Source: DASYQD01 sp036005845
Lineage (GTDB): Bacteria; Acidobacteriota; Thermoanaerobaculia; Multivoradales; JAIOJS01
Length of the DNA: 36,283 bases
Assembly: GCA_036005845.1 (NCBI GenBank)
Contig: DASYQD010000154.1
Span: 1 to 36,283, forward strand
Reading direction: 5' to 3'
Shown here: positions 7,249-19,263 of the stretch, in pieces
How the letters are laid out: every line of letters starts with the position of its first letter
Position numbering within the stretch: position 1 is the stretch's first letter
Program-made: the position numbers and the translations under genes
Notes under the pieces: model-generated
What the model was told of the DNA's origin: nothing
The model's database searches: none
What the model saw: the letters and a program-made list of their open reading frames with translations, nothing else

Positions 7249-8028
7249 GTGCCCGTTGCCAATGTGACCGAAGCGACACCGCCGCTAGTGATCCTGCCCG
7301 GCGCGTTGCTCGACGTCTCGGCGGCGTTGGTGGCGCGCTTCGGCGCCTCGCGGCACGTCCATACGGTGCGCTACTCCACCGCCACGACGATGGCTGCGCT
7401 CGTCGACGCGATCGCGGCACAGCTCGCCGGGGCCGGCATCGCGCGCGCCGACTTGCTGGGGTCGTCTTACGGCGGCTGGGTGGCGCAGTGCCTGGTGCGG
7501 CGCCACCCGCGACTCGTGCGGAACCTGATCCTCGTCCACACCTTCGCGCTGCGCACGGCGGACGCCAAGCGCTTCCGCATCGGACTGGCGCTCTGGCGCG
7601 TCATGCCGGTCGCCATCATGCAGAGGCTCGGCGCCAAGCGCGTGCGGCGCCTGATCCGGCCGATCCAACAGGCGTCACCCGAGGAGTACCCGCGGCTCGA
7701 AGCCGATCTCGTCGCGGCGATGGGCTCGCGGGCGACGATCGAGCAGCTCCACCGCCAGAACCTCTGCATGCTCGAGAGCTGCACCGCCTTCCCGGTAGCG
7801 TCGGGCGATCTCGCGAGCCACGACGGGCGCATCCTCATCGTGGAGTCCGACGACGATCCGGCCATCCGCCCGCGCGACCGCGCCCACCTGCGCGCCATGT
7901 ATCCGAGCGCCGAAGTGCGCACCTTCCACGGCACTGGCCACGTCACCGCGCGCGCCGCGCCCGAAGCATTCACGGCAGCGCTCGAGTCGTTCCTCGCCGA
8001 GCCTGTCGCCGAGACCGTGCCGCGGTGA
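7249..8028 (+). CDS. Alpha/beta hydrolase
   Basis: A single-domain serine hydrolase of the alpha/beta fold. The opening strand reads PLVILPGALLD. The nucleophile elbow is GSSYGG (Ser 73 counted from GTG 7249), the probable acid is in the VESDDDPAIRP loop (about D201-203) and the base is H231 in GTGHVTA. These come in the correct order and spacing for an active enzyme of about 260 residues; the substrate cannot be told. The start is uncertain. The frame is open back to a GTG at 7132, but the first 40 residues of that version are low-complexity and the domain begins just after 7249, with no strong Shine-Dalgarno for either. The stop overlaps the GTG of the exonuclease gene (GTGA), so the two are likely cotranscribed. 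It has no signal peptide, so it is cytoplasmic. Confidence 0.85.
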   Translation: MPVANVTEATPPLVILPGALLDVSAALVARFGASRHVHTVRYSTATTMAALVDAIAAQLAGAGIARADLLGSSYGGWVAQCLVRRHPRLVRNLILVHTFALRTADAKRFRIGLALWRVMPVAIMQRLGAKRVRRLIRPIQQASPEEYPRLEADLVAAMGSRATIEQLHRQNLCMLESCTAFPVASGDLASHDGRILIVESDDDPAIRPRDRAHLRAMYPSAEVRTFHGTGHVTARAAPEAFTAALESFLAEPVAETVPR

Positions 8029-8933
8029 GCGCAGCCGCCGCCGAGCCGCTGCACGTCGACCTCGTCGACGGCACCTACGAGCTCTTCCGCCACTTCTACG
8101 CACCGCGCGGCAAGGACGCGCCGGCGCCGCGGCCCGGCGACCGCGCCGCCGTGCGCGGCGTGCTCGGCACGGTGGTGCAGATGCTCGAGGGCGGCGCCAC
8201 GCACCTCGGCGTCGCCACCGACCACGTCATCGAATCGTTCCGCAACGACCTCTGGCCGGACTACAAGACCGGCGACGGCATCGACGCGGCGCTGTGGGAT
8301 CAGTTCCATCCGCTCGAGGAGGCGCTCGTCGCGATGGGCGTCGAGACGTGGGCGATGGTGAAGTACGAGGCCGACGACGCGCTGGCCGCCGCCGCCGCGC
8401 TCGCCGCCGCCGATCCGCGCGTCGCCTCGGTGCGCATCTGGACGCCCGACAAGGACCTAGCGCAGTGCGTCGAGGACCGCCGCGTCGTGCAGGTCGACCG
8501 CCGCTCGGGCACGATCCGCGACGACGAGGGCGTGCGCGCCAAGTTCGGCGTCCCACCGGCATCGATCCCCGATTGGCTGGCGCTCGTCGGCGACAGCGCT
8601 GACGGCTACCCGGGCATCGCCGGCTTCGGCGCCAAGTCGGCGGCCGCGGTGCTCACCACTTTCGGCCGCATCGAGGACGTGCCGCCCAACGTGCGCTCCT
8701 GGCCGGCCGGCATCCGCAGCGCGATGGCGCTCTCGGCGTCGCTCGAGTCGCATCGCTACGAGGCGGCGCTGTTCAAGGTGCTCGCCACGCTGCGCCGCGA
8801 GGCGCCGGTGTCGGCCGACGTCGACGCCATGCGCTGGCGCGGCCCGCGAGCGGAGTTCGCCGCGGTAGCGGAAGGCCTTGGCGCACCCGGCCTCGCGCAA
8901 CGGGTCGATGCCATCGCACAGCGCGCCGGCTGA
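8025..8933 (+). CDS. 5'-3' exonuclease (FEN / Pol I N-terminal-like)
   Basis: This is a stand-alone flap-type 5'-3' exonuclease, related to the N-terminal domain of DNA polymerase I, which removes RNA primers and 5' flaps during repair. Metal-binding acidic residues appear in order: D15 in LVDG, E115 with D117-D118 in KYEADDAL, D142 and D144 in TPDKDLAQ, and the GDSADGYPGIAGFGAKSA block (about 189-206). That block holds the last acidic residues and the helix-hairpin DNA-binding element (H3TH). The YK pair at 80-81 fits the helical arch. Length 302 is typical. GTG 8025 is chosen because it gives a four-base GTGA overlap with the hydrolase and places the first catalytic strand at residue 11; upstream translation in this frame is a shadow of the hydrolase. 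A second copy of this activity besides Pol I is common. Confidence 0.92.
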   Translation: MSAAAAEPLHVDLVDGTYELFRHFYAPRGKDAPAPRPGDRAAVRGVLGTVVQMLEGGATHLGVATDHVIESFRNDLWPDYKTGDGIDAALWDQFHPLEEALVAMGVETWAMVKYEADDALAAAAALAAADPRVASVRIWTPDKDLAQCVEDRRVVQVDRRSGTIRDDEGVRAKFGVPPASIPDWLALVGDSADGYPGIAGFGAKSAAAVLTTFGRIEDVPPNVRSWPAGIRSAMALSASLESHRYEAALFKVLATLRREAPVSADVDAMRWRGPRAEFAAVAEGLGAPGLAQRVDAIAQRAG

Positions 8934-9002
8934 CTCGCGCTCGGCGAGCGCCCTCGCCGGCGCCGAGTCGGTGATCTCGCGGCGAGCGAACCGGCGGCGA
9001 GC

Positions 9003-10442
9003 TCAGCGGCGCGGCGGCGCTGGTGCGGCGAGCCCGACCGCGCTCGCCTCGCGCCCGCGGTTGGCGCGCGTCCACAGCCACCACGCGGGAATGCCGGCGA
9101 GCATGATGACGATGCCGATGAGGCTGTTGACCGGGTGGCGATAGATCAGGTTGGCCACCACCGCCAGCGCCACGACCACGAACGCGATGGTCGTCGCCGG
9201 ATGCCCGGGGCTCTCGAACACCGCCTCGCCCTCGCCGCGACGGCGGTCGATGCGGCGCAGCACCAGCAGGCAGCTGGCGCTGAGCGCGAAGAGCAGCCAG
9301 TCGGAGGTGACGGCATAGCTGAGGATCTGCTCGTAGTTGCCGCTCCACGCCACGGCGATGGCGACGAGCCCCTGGAGCGCGATCGCCACCACCGGCACGC
9401 GCGAACGCGGGTCGACGTAGGCGACGCTGCGGAAGAACGCGCCGTCGGCCGCCATCGCGTAGTACAGGCGCGGCGCGGTCAGCATGCTCTGCGACAGGAA
9501 GCCGAGCGTCGAGATGGCGATGCCGGCGGCGATGATCTTGCCGCCCAACGGACCGAAGGCCGCCCGCATGACGTCGGAGGCGGGCGTGCTCGTCGCCGCC
9601 AGCCCCGCCGGTCCGAGCACGCGCAGGCAGACCCACGACACCGCGAGGTAGAGCACGATGACGCCGCCGACGCCGAACAGCAGACCGCGCGGCAGGTTCT
9701 TCCGTGGATCGCGTACCTCGCCGGCGAGGAACGACGCGGTTTGCCAACCGCCGTAGGCGAAGAGCACCGGTCCCATCGCGGCGCCGAAGGCGGTCAAGAG
9801 GCCGAACGACATCGGCCGGTCGAGCACCGGCACCGGGCCGCTGGCATGTGCGGGCGCGAAGACCGCACCGCCGACGACGAGGCCGGCGATGGCCACCACC
9901 TTGAGGACCATGAAGAGGTTCTGCGACGCCGCGCCGGCGCGCACGCCGAAGCAGTTGATGACGGTGAGGAGGATGAGCGCCGCGGTGGCGAGCCAGGCGT
10001 CGCTGGCGCCGCGAAGGCCGATGCCGAGCTCGCGCGCGTACCGCGCGAACGTCACCGCCACCGCCGCCATGCCGCCGCTCAAGGTGACGAGCAGGAATCC
10101 CCAGCCGTAGACGAAGCCGAGCACCGGGTGGTACGCCTCGCGCAGGTACGCGTACTGCCCGCCCACCTGCGGCCGCCGCGACGCCAGCTCCGCCCACACG
10201 AAGGCGCCGAGCACGGCGATGACGCCGCCCAAGAGCCACGCGCCGAGGATCAGCGCCGGCGTGTGGACCTCGCGGGCGACGAGCGCCGGGTTCATGAAGA
10301 TGCCGGAGCCGACGATGCCGCCCATCACCACGAGCGTGGCGTCGATGGGCCCGAGGCGGCGGGCCAGCGGCGCGTCGGCGGAGCTGGCGCCTGGCGGCGC
10401 CGTGGCCGCACTGGCCGACGTGTTCGCGCTCTCGGTGGGCAA
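9003..10442 (-). CDS. APC-family amino acid permease
   Basis: A 479-residue membrane transporter of the amino acid-polyamine-organocation superfamily, importing or exchanging amino acids with H+ or another amino acid. The diagnostic unwound first helix is present: GGIVGSGIF (about residues 41-49), followed by RPQVGGQYAYLREAY, a marker of the second helix region and its loop. About twelve hydrophobic helices run through to residue 460. The conserved GWQTASFLAGEVRDPRKNLPRG loop (helix 6 region) is typical of the LAT/amino acid exchanger branch. The start is TTG 10442, since the only nearby ATG lies inside helix 1. It is transcribed away from the ABC exporter. A long palindrome (10475-10575) lies between the two and may contain or affect both promoters. 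Substrate specificity is not readable. Confidence 0.92.
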   Translation of the reverse strand: MPTESANTSASAATAPPGASSADAPLARRLGPIDATLVVMGGIVGSGIFMNPALVAREVHTPALILGAWLLGGVIAVLGAFVWAELASRRPQVGGQYAYLREAYHPVLGFVYGWGFLLVTLSGGMAAVAVTFARYARELGIGLRGASDAWLATAALILLTVINCFGVRAGAASQNLFMVLKVVAIAGLVVGGAVFAPAHASGPVPVLDRPMSFGLLTAFGAAMGPVLFAYGGWQTASFLAGEVRDPRKNLPRGLLFGVGGVIVLYLAVSWVCLRVLGPAGLAATSTPASDVMRAAFGPLGGKIIAAGIAISTLGFLSQSMLTAPRLYYAMAADGAFFRSVAYVDPRSRVPVVAIALQGLVAIAVAWSGNYEQILSYAVTSDWLLFALSASCLLVLRRIDRRRGEGEAVFESPGHPATTIAFVVVALAVVANLIYRHPVNSLIGIVIMLAGIPAWWLWTRANRGREASAVGLAAPAPPRR

Positions 10443-10474
10443 CGGGGCGCATTCTAGGGGATCGGCGGCGCGGG

Positions 10475-10575
10475 CATCGAGATCGCTTCGTCGCTTCGCT
10501 CCTCGCGATGACGTCGCTGTCGTTCTCGCGAGGACGACTCAACGTCATCGCGAGCGAAGCGAAGCGATCTCGATG
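10475..10575. repeat. Long imperfect palindrome (REP/MITE-like)
   Basis: The left arm (10475-10513) runs from CATCGAGATCGCTTCG to GCGATGACG. It is the inverse of the right arm (10543-10575), which runs from CGTCATCGC to GAAGCGATCTCGATG, with two 3-base indels. The 29-base centre contains a second, nearly perfect palindrome, GTCGTTCTCGCGAGGACGAC. The GCGAGCGAAGCGAAGCGAT core resembles dispersed palindromic repeats known from many bacterial genomes. Only one copy occurs in this window. It lies between divergent genes and may form a cruciform or a transcript hairpin. Confidence 0.8.
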
Positions 10576-10620
10576 CTACGTGCGGCAAGGGCGCACGCCG
10601 CAGCGATAAAGTCGAGCCAC

Positions 10621-11418
<798 letters not shown>

Positions 11419-11452
11419 GAGCTGGCGCGGCGAGCTCCGTGAGGCAGTCAGG

Positions 11453-13249
11453 GTGAGCCTCGTGCGCCTGCTGCTGGCGTGGAGCTGGCTCCGCTGGCGG
11501 GCGCTCGTCAACGCGCTGGCCGGCAAGCGGCGCAGCGGCGGCGGCGTCATCTCGGCGTGGCTGTCGCTCGTGCTCACCATCACGCTGAGCGTGGTCGCGC
11601 TGGTCTGGGCGGTCGGCCTGTCGATCGGCGCCTGGATCGCGGGGCGCTCGATCGCGCTCGGCGACGGCACCGGGCCAGGTCTCGTCGCCATCCGCATCGT
11701 GATCGGCGTTCTCACCGTCGTCCTGCTCATCTTTGCCGTGCTCGCCGGCGGCCGCAGCGCCACCAGCGACTGGACGCGCCTTCTTCTGTTGCCGATCGCG
11801 CGGCGCGACCTGCAGGCGATGGAGCTGCTCGCCGGCCTCGGCGACCCGTGGCTGCTCCTCGTCCTGCCGCCGCTCGCGGTCGTCGCCCTCACCATGGCGC
11901 CGCGCTTCGGCGCCATGGCGATCGCGGCGCTCGGCGGCCTGCTGCTCTTCGTGGCGCTCGGCGCGCTGACGACGCTGCTGTCGCTGCTCGTGCAGCTCCT
12001 GCTGCGAAATCGGCGGCGCGCCGAGGTCATCGTCTTCGTGACGCTGGTGACGATGATGACGCTGGGCTGGCTGCCGGGGTTGATCATGAGAGTCGAGGAC
12101 GGCGATGCGAGGACGCCGCGAGCCGTGCCCACGCAGGCGCAGCCGGCTTCGCCGGGAAACCCGACCTCGGAAACGCCACCGCCTTTCGCTCGCAATGGAC
12201 GCGCAAATGACGGGGCGGCGCCGCAGCCGAACCCGTGGCGCTGGTTCCCCGGCTTCCTCCGCGCCGTGCCGACCCTGCTGACGCCGGTGCCGTCGGAGCT
12301 CTACGCGCGGGCGCTGTCGCTCGCCGCCGAGGGCAGGCCGTCGCGCGCCGCGATTCCCCTTGCGGCGCTCGCCGTCGAGGTCGTCCTCCTCTGCTCGTTC
12401 TCGGCCGTCGCCTGGCGTCGTCTCGTCGAGTCACCGGCGGTGGGCTCGCGGCGGCGCCGCGGGCTCGCGCTGCCGCGTCTTGCCGCGCCGGCGAGCCCCG
12501 CCGGCCATCCCGCCGTGGCCGTCGCCCGCGCGCAGGTGGCGACCTCGCTGCGCACCGTGCAGGGGCGCCTCGCCGTCGTCTCGCCGGTGCTCATCGTCGG
12601 CGCGTTGTCGCTGACGAACAGCTTCCGCGGCGCCAGCGCGTTCGCCGGCGTGGCACCGCTGCTTGGCGCCACCGCAGTCCTCGCCCTCGGGCCGCTGTCG
12701 ATGCTGGGCTACCAGAACGTGCTGCTGAACCAGTTCGGCAACGACGGCGCCGGCTTCTCGCTGCAGGTGCTGAGCCCGCTCTCCGAACGCACCCTCATCG
12801 CCGGCCGCGCCCTCGGCGGCGCCGCGCTCGTGCTGCTGGCGTTCCTACCGGCGCTGCTGACCGCGATGCTCCTCCATCCGAGCACACCACCATTGCTGTG
12901 GCCGGCAACGCTCTTCGGTGCCGCCGCGGCTTACCTGATCTTCGCGCCGGCGGCGCTCGCGCTCTCGCTGCTCTTCCCGAAAGCCGCCGACTTGAGCAAG
13001 CTGGGCAGGAAGGGCAAGCCGCACGGTGCCGCCGCCGTGGGCGGCATGTTCGCCGTCGGCATCGCCTTCGGCTTCGTGCAGGGCCTCGGCGCTGTCGGCT
13101 TCCTCGTCGGCAAAGCCGCTGGCGTGCTGCTCGCCGAGGCGCTCCTCGCCGCCGTCGCGCTCGGTATCGCCTGGCCGCTGCTGATGCTCGTCGCGCAGGC
13201 GCTCCCCGCCCGCCGCGACGCGCTGCTCCTGGCGGCCCGCGGCGACTGA
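11453..13249 (+). CDS. ABC exporter membrane protein
   Basis: The 598-residue integral membrane partner of the preceding ATPase. It has about a dozen hydrophobic segments in two clusters (roughly residues 30-200 and 310-590). They are separated by a polar, Pro-rich loop of about 60 residues that contains PTQAQPASPGNP. The layout and the RLLLLPIARRDL segment after the second pair of helices resemble the large ABC-2-like permeases found beside CcmA-type ATPases; the equivalent 'LLPIPRRRL' motif marks a cytoplasmic coupling segment. GTG 11453 follows an AGG-rich stretch and gives a short N-terminus. What is exported is unknown. No substrate-like peptide or biosynthesis gene lies nearby, and the palindrome upstream is the only visible control candidate. 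Confidence 0.85.
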   Translation: MSLVRLLLAWSWLRWRALVNALAGKRRSGGGVISAWLSLVLTITLSVVALVWAVGLSIGAWIAGRSIALGDGTGPGLVAIRIVIGVLTVVLLIFAVLAGGRSATSDWTRLLLLPIARRDLQAMELLAGLGDPWLLLVLPPLAVVALTMAPRFGAMAIAALGGLLLFVALGALTTLLSLLVQLLLRNRRRAEVIVFVTLVTMMTLGWLPGLIMRVEDGDARTPRAVPTQAQPASPGNPTSETPPPFARNGRANDGAAPQPNPWRWFPGFLRAVPTLLTPVPSELYARALSLAAEGRPSRAAIPLAALAVEVVLLCSFSAVAWRRLVESPAVGSRRRRGLALPRLAAPASPAGHPAVAVARAQVATSLRTVQGRLAVVSPVLIVGALSLTNSFRGASAFAGVAPLLGATAVLALGPLSMLGYQNVLLNQFGNDGAGFSLQVLSPLSERTLIAGRALGGAALVLLAFLPALLTAMLLHPSTPPLLWPATLFGAAAAYLIFAPAALALSLLFPKAADLSKLGRKGKPHGAAAVGGMFAVGIAFGFVQGLGAVGFLVGKAAGVLLAEALLAAVALGIAWPLLMLVAQALPARRDALLLAARGD

Positions 13250-13330
13250 GGCCAGCTCTCGCCGCCGCGGCCTCCGCACACATTCGCGCTGCTAGGATCG
13301 CGGCCGCTCACGCCGCGTCTCGTCACCCCA

Positions 13331-16459
<3,129 letters not shown>

Positions 16460-16486
16460 CTACCGGCGGCGATAGAATCCGTCATC

Positions 16487-16723
16487 GTGAGCACTGTGGA
16501 AGAAGCTCGCCGGCAACGCGCCGCGGCGCGCCAGTCCTGGCCCGTGCGCCGCTATCGACTCGGCGCCGAGCCGAGCGACGACCTGAGCGCGACCACCACG
16601 CCCGAGCAGCGCCTCGGAATGATGTGGGAGCTCGCGTTGCAAGCATGGGAGCTTGCAGGACGTGAGCTGCCCACCTACTCGCGTCGCGAGATCCCTGGAC
16701 GGTTGATCCGACCGGCGCGATGA
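16487..16723 (+). CDS. Small conserved-looking protein, partner of the nucleotidyltransferase
   Basis: This 78-residue basic protein starts at GTG 16487, about 28 bases after the kinase gene. It has no signal peptide or membrane segment. The middle, WPVRRYRLGAEPSDDLS, and the next part, TTTPEQRLGMMWELALQAW, followed by GRELPTYSRREIP, give a pattern I believe recurs in small proteins encoded just upstream of nucleotidyltransferases in many bacteria, though I cannot search for it. The TGA stop overlaps the ATG of the next gene (ATGA, 16720-16723), meaning tight coupled translation. A small basic protein overlapping a putative toxin enzyme suggests an antitoxin or substrate adaptor. Function is inferred only from this position. 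Confidence 0.75.
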   Translation: MSTVEEARRQRAAARQSWPVRRYRLGAEPSDDLSATTTPEQRLGMMWELALQAWELAGRELPTYSRREIPGRLIRPAR

Positions 16724-17199
16724 GCCCGGCACCCGGATTCAACGACGACTTCGTCGATCTTCTGCGCGCGCTCTTGCAAAGTGGCGTCGAATTCGTGGTG
16801 GTCGGCGCTCACGCGATGGCGGTTCATGGCGTCCCGCGAGCGACCGGAGATCTCGATCTGGTGGTGCGGCCTACGACCGAGAACGCGCGGCGGTTGGTCG
16901 CTGCCTTGCGGGCGTTCGGCGCACCGCTGGAGGCTCATGGCGTCGGCGAGCGCGACTTTTCGTCTCCCGGTGCCGTCTACCAGATCGGGCTTCCACCGCG
17001 ACGCATCGACCTTCTGACGAGCCTCACGGGAGTGAGCTTCGACGACGCGTGGGCCGGTCGAGTTGAGATCCACGTCGCCGACTTCACGGTGCCATTCCTC
17101 GGTAGGGACGCTCTGCTCCACAACAAGCGTGCAACGGCCCGCGACAAGGATCTCGCGGATCTCCAGCTCCTCACGCGCGACGAAGACAGCGCCAAGTGA
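16720..17199 (+). CDS. Minimal nucleotidyltransferase (AbiEii / DUF6036-like)
   Basis: A 159-residue enzyme of the polymerase-beta nucleotidyltransferase fold. Such proteins transfer a nucleoside monophosphate to protein, RNA or antibiotic; many relatives are toxins of toxin-antitoxin or abortive-infection modules. The active-site strand and loop read VVVGAHAMAVHGVPRATGDLDLVV (residues 26-49), with the metal-binding pair D44 and D46. The third Asp is D97 in RRIDLL. The C-terminal motif LLHNKRATARDKDLADLQLL is shared with the DUF6036/AbiEii type of family. No further domain is attached. It overlaps the upstream small gene by four bases (ATGA) and follows in the same direction. Whether it is a toxin is inference; the enzyme fold and catalytic Asp residues are seen. 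Confidence 0.85.
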   Translation: MSPAPGFNDDFVDLLRALLQSGVEFVVVGAHAMAVHGVPRATGDLDLVVRPTTENARRLVAALRAFGAPLEAHGVGERDFSSPGAVYQIGLPPRRIDLLTSLTGVSFDDAWAGRVEIHVADFTVPFLGRDALLHNKRATARDKDLADLQLLTRDEDSAK

Positions 17200-17284
17200 A
17201 ACGTCGCCGCTCGCGCTGGAAAGCGACGCTTGCCGGCATCGGCTCGCGGTGTTACATTGCAGTAGTTCCGTCTTAAATGTTTTT

Positions 17285-17306
17285 CGACTCGCCATCGGGC
17301 GAATCG
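17285..17306 (+). promoter_or_regulatory. Near-palindrome in the leader of the thaumatin-like gene
   Basis: CGACTCGCCATCGGGCGAATCG is identical to its own reverse complement at 18 of 22 positions. It sits 20 bases before the ATG at 17327. It could be an operator or a leader hairpin. A weak promoter-like pair, GTTACA (17251-17256) and TTAAAT (17273-17278) 16 bases apart, precedes it. Confidence 0.25.
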
Positions 17307-17326
17307 TATCTTCGGGAGAAAAGGTC

Positions 17327-19231
17327 ATGCGTTACCGCGCGCTCGTCGTCGGTTTTCTCGCCGCGCTCGCTGCCGCTCGCGTGTCCGCGCAAGCCGCCTC
17401 GTGCGGCGGCTCCGCTCAGTGCAGCTCCACGCAGCACACCGTCACCTTCCAGAACAGCTGCAACTTCCCGGTGTGGATCGCCAACTCGGCCGGCACCTTC
17501 GGTGGCGCCGTGCTGGGCGGCGTCGCCTGCACCCAGAACAGCCAGTGCTGGGTCACGCTGCCCGACGGCACGGTCGACAACACCAACGCCGTCTGTGCCG
17601 GCGGCTTCTGCTCGCAGATCAACTGCACGCAAACCAGCGGCTGCCCTTCCTCGCCGCCGGGCCTCGTCTCCTGCAACGTGCCGCAGTGCGCCTCGTCGGC
17701 GGACTGCCCGGCGATCACGTGCGGCTCGAACAGCGACTGCCCTTCCGGTTCCACCTGCAATAGCGGCAACTGCACCAACCTCTGCAACACCACCACCGGG
17801 GCGTGTGCGTGCAAGGCGGGCGGGCCGGGTTGTCCGGGCGCCGGGACGATCTGCGACGCGCCCAACGGTGCCGCCTTCGGCTCCTGCGCCGGCGGCACCT
17901 GCTGGTACAGCGGCCTGTCGCCGCAGAACGGCCCGTCGGGCTCGCCGCAGTGGGAGCTGGCCGCCGCCTGTTCCTCCAACAGTCAATGCGCGTCGAACCA
18001 GACGTGCAATGCCGACAACCAATGCACCTGCGGCAGCAACGCGGACTGTGCCGCCGTCGGCGGCACCTGCAGCTCGGGCGTCTGCGTCGGGCAGACGGCG
18101 ACGGTCTGCGTGCCGCAGGGATGGGGCGGCCGGTTCTGGGGCCGCACGGGGTGCACGCTGACCGCCGGTGCCCTGCAGTGTCAGACCGGGCAGTGCGGCA
18201 CCGGGGCGAGCGCCGCTCTGCAGTGCACCAACCCGGCGGCGGGTGTCAGCAACTCGGCGCTGGGTGCGACGCTCTTCGAGTCCGTGTTCGACAGCAACTC
18301 GATCGACTTCTGGGACTTGAGCCTGGTCAACGGCTACAACCTGCCGGTCCAGGCGAGCGCCTGCAACGCCAGCGGCGGCGCGGCGTCGTGCACCTTCGGC
18401 GGCGCCGCCTTCACCGGCTTCCCGGTCGGCTGCACGAGCGACCTCGACCAGAGTTGTCCCGCGGCACTGCAGGTCACCGGCTCGCAGAGCTGTCTGGTCA
18501 CCTCCGACTGCCCGTCGGGGCAAACCTGCGGCAGCAACAACCTCTGTTCCGGGACCGGTGCCACGGTCACCTGCATCGACCCGTCGGACCTCTGCGGTCC
18601 CGCCGGCCAGGGAGGCTTCGGGCTCTACGCCAACCAGACGCTGCTCACCCCGCCGGCGTCCCTGCAGTGCAACACCGCAGTCACCACCTCCAATCCGACC
18701 ACCTACAACCAGTACTACGGCTGCGCCGGTGCGCTCGCCGCCGTGAGCTGCAACAACGCGGCGGTCGTCTGCTTCGCCGACAACGACTGTCCCTACGCCG
18801 GGCAGACCTGCAACAACAACGTCTGCTGGCCGGTCAACAGCGCGAACAACCTGGCCGCCTGCGTCAACGGCGCCTGCAACGCCAGCGTCAGCCAGGGGGC
18901 GCAGTATTCCTGCCAGACGGTCAACGGCAGCTCGCTCTGCCTGCCCATCGCGCCGACGACGACGCTCGAGAGCGGCTGCTGCGGCGCCTACAACTCGGCC
19001 TGGCTGACGGCGGCGCAGAATGCCAACGGCGGCGGCACCACCACCTACACCCAAGTCTTCCGCCAGGCCTGTCCCGACAGCTACAGCTTCCAGTATGACG
19101 ACGTAGCGAGCAGCTTCCAGTGCTCCGACAGCGCCGGCACCGAGGTCAACTACCTGGTGACCTTCTGCGCCGCGACGGCGACCGCCTCGCCGGCGGCGAA
19201 ACGAGCGGCGAAGCCGAAGGCCGGCGGCTGA
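17327..19231 (+). CDS. Secreted thaumatin-like protein with cysteine-rich inserts
   Basis: The 634-residue product has a signal peptide (MRYRALVVGFLAALAAARVSA). Three blocks match the thaumatin / PR-5 fold: an N-terminal strand TVTFQNSCNFPVWIAN (about 35-50), GRFWGRTGC followed by CQTGQCG (about 269-295), and TLFESVF with IDFWDLSLVNGYNLP (about 315-341). These include the Glu and Asp of the family's acidic cleft. The C-terminal block is FRQACPDSYSFQYDD with YLVTFC at about 577-614. Plant thaumatins are about 220 residues; here the core is split by long inserts of short Cys-rich modules such as CPSGSTCNSGNC, CASNQTCNADNQC and CPSGQTCGSNNLC. These resemble Dickkopf/EB-type knots and would form many disulfides outside the cytoplasm. 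ATG 17327 has a purine-rich GGGAGAAAAGG upstream. Roles of thaumatin-like proteins include glucan binding and antifungal activity; here the role is unknown. Confidence 0.85.
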   Translation: MRYRALVVGFLAALAAARVSAQAASCGGSAQCSSTQHTVTFQNSCNFPVWIANSAGTFGGAVLGGVACTQNSQCWVTLPDGTVDNTNAVCAGGFCSQINCTQTSGCPSSPPGLVSCNVPQCASSADCPAITCGSNSDCPSGSTCNSGNCTNLCNTTTGACACKAGGPGCPGAGTICDAPNGAAFGSCAGGTCWYSGLSPQNGPSGSPQWELAAACSSNSQCASNQTCNADNQCTCGSNADCAAVGGTCSSGVCVGQTATVCVPQGWGGRFWGRTGCTLTAGALQCQTGQCGTGASAALQCTNPAAGVSNSALGATLFESVFDSNSIDFWDLSLVNGYNLPVQASACNASGGAASCTFGGAAFTGFPVGCTSDLDQSCPAALQVTGSQSCLVTSDCPSGQTCGSNNLCSGTGATVTCIDPSDLCGPAGQGGFGLYANQTLLTPPASLQCNTAVTTSNPTTYNQYYGCAGALAAVSCNNAAVVCFADNDCPYAGQTCNNNVCWPVNSANNLAACVNGACNASVSQGAQYSCQTVNGSSLCLPIAPTTTLESGCCGAYNSAWLTAAQNANGGGTTTYTQVFRQACPDSYSFQYDDVASSFQCSDSAGTEVNYLVTFCAATATASPAAKRAAKPKAGG

Positions 19232-19263
19232 GCGCGCGAGGACCGCGATACGATCTCGACCCC

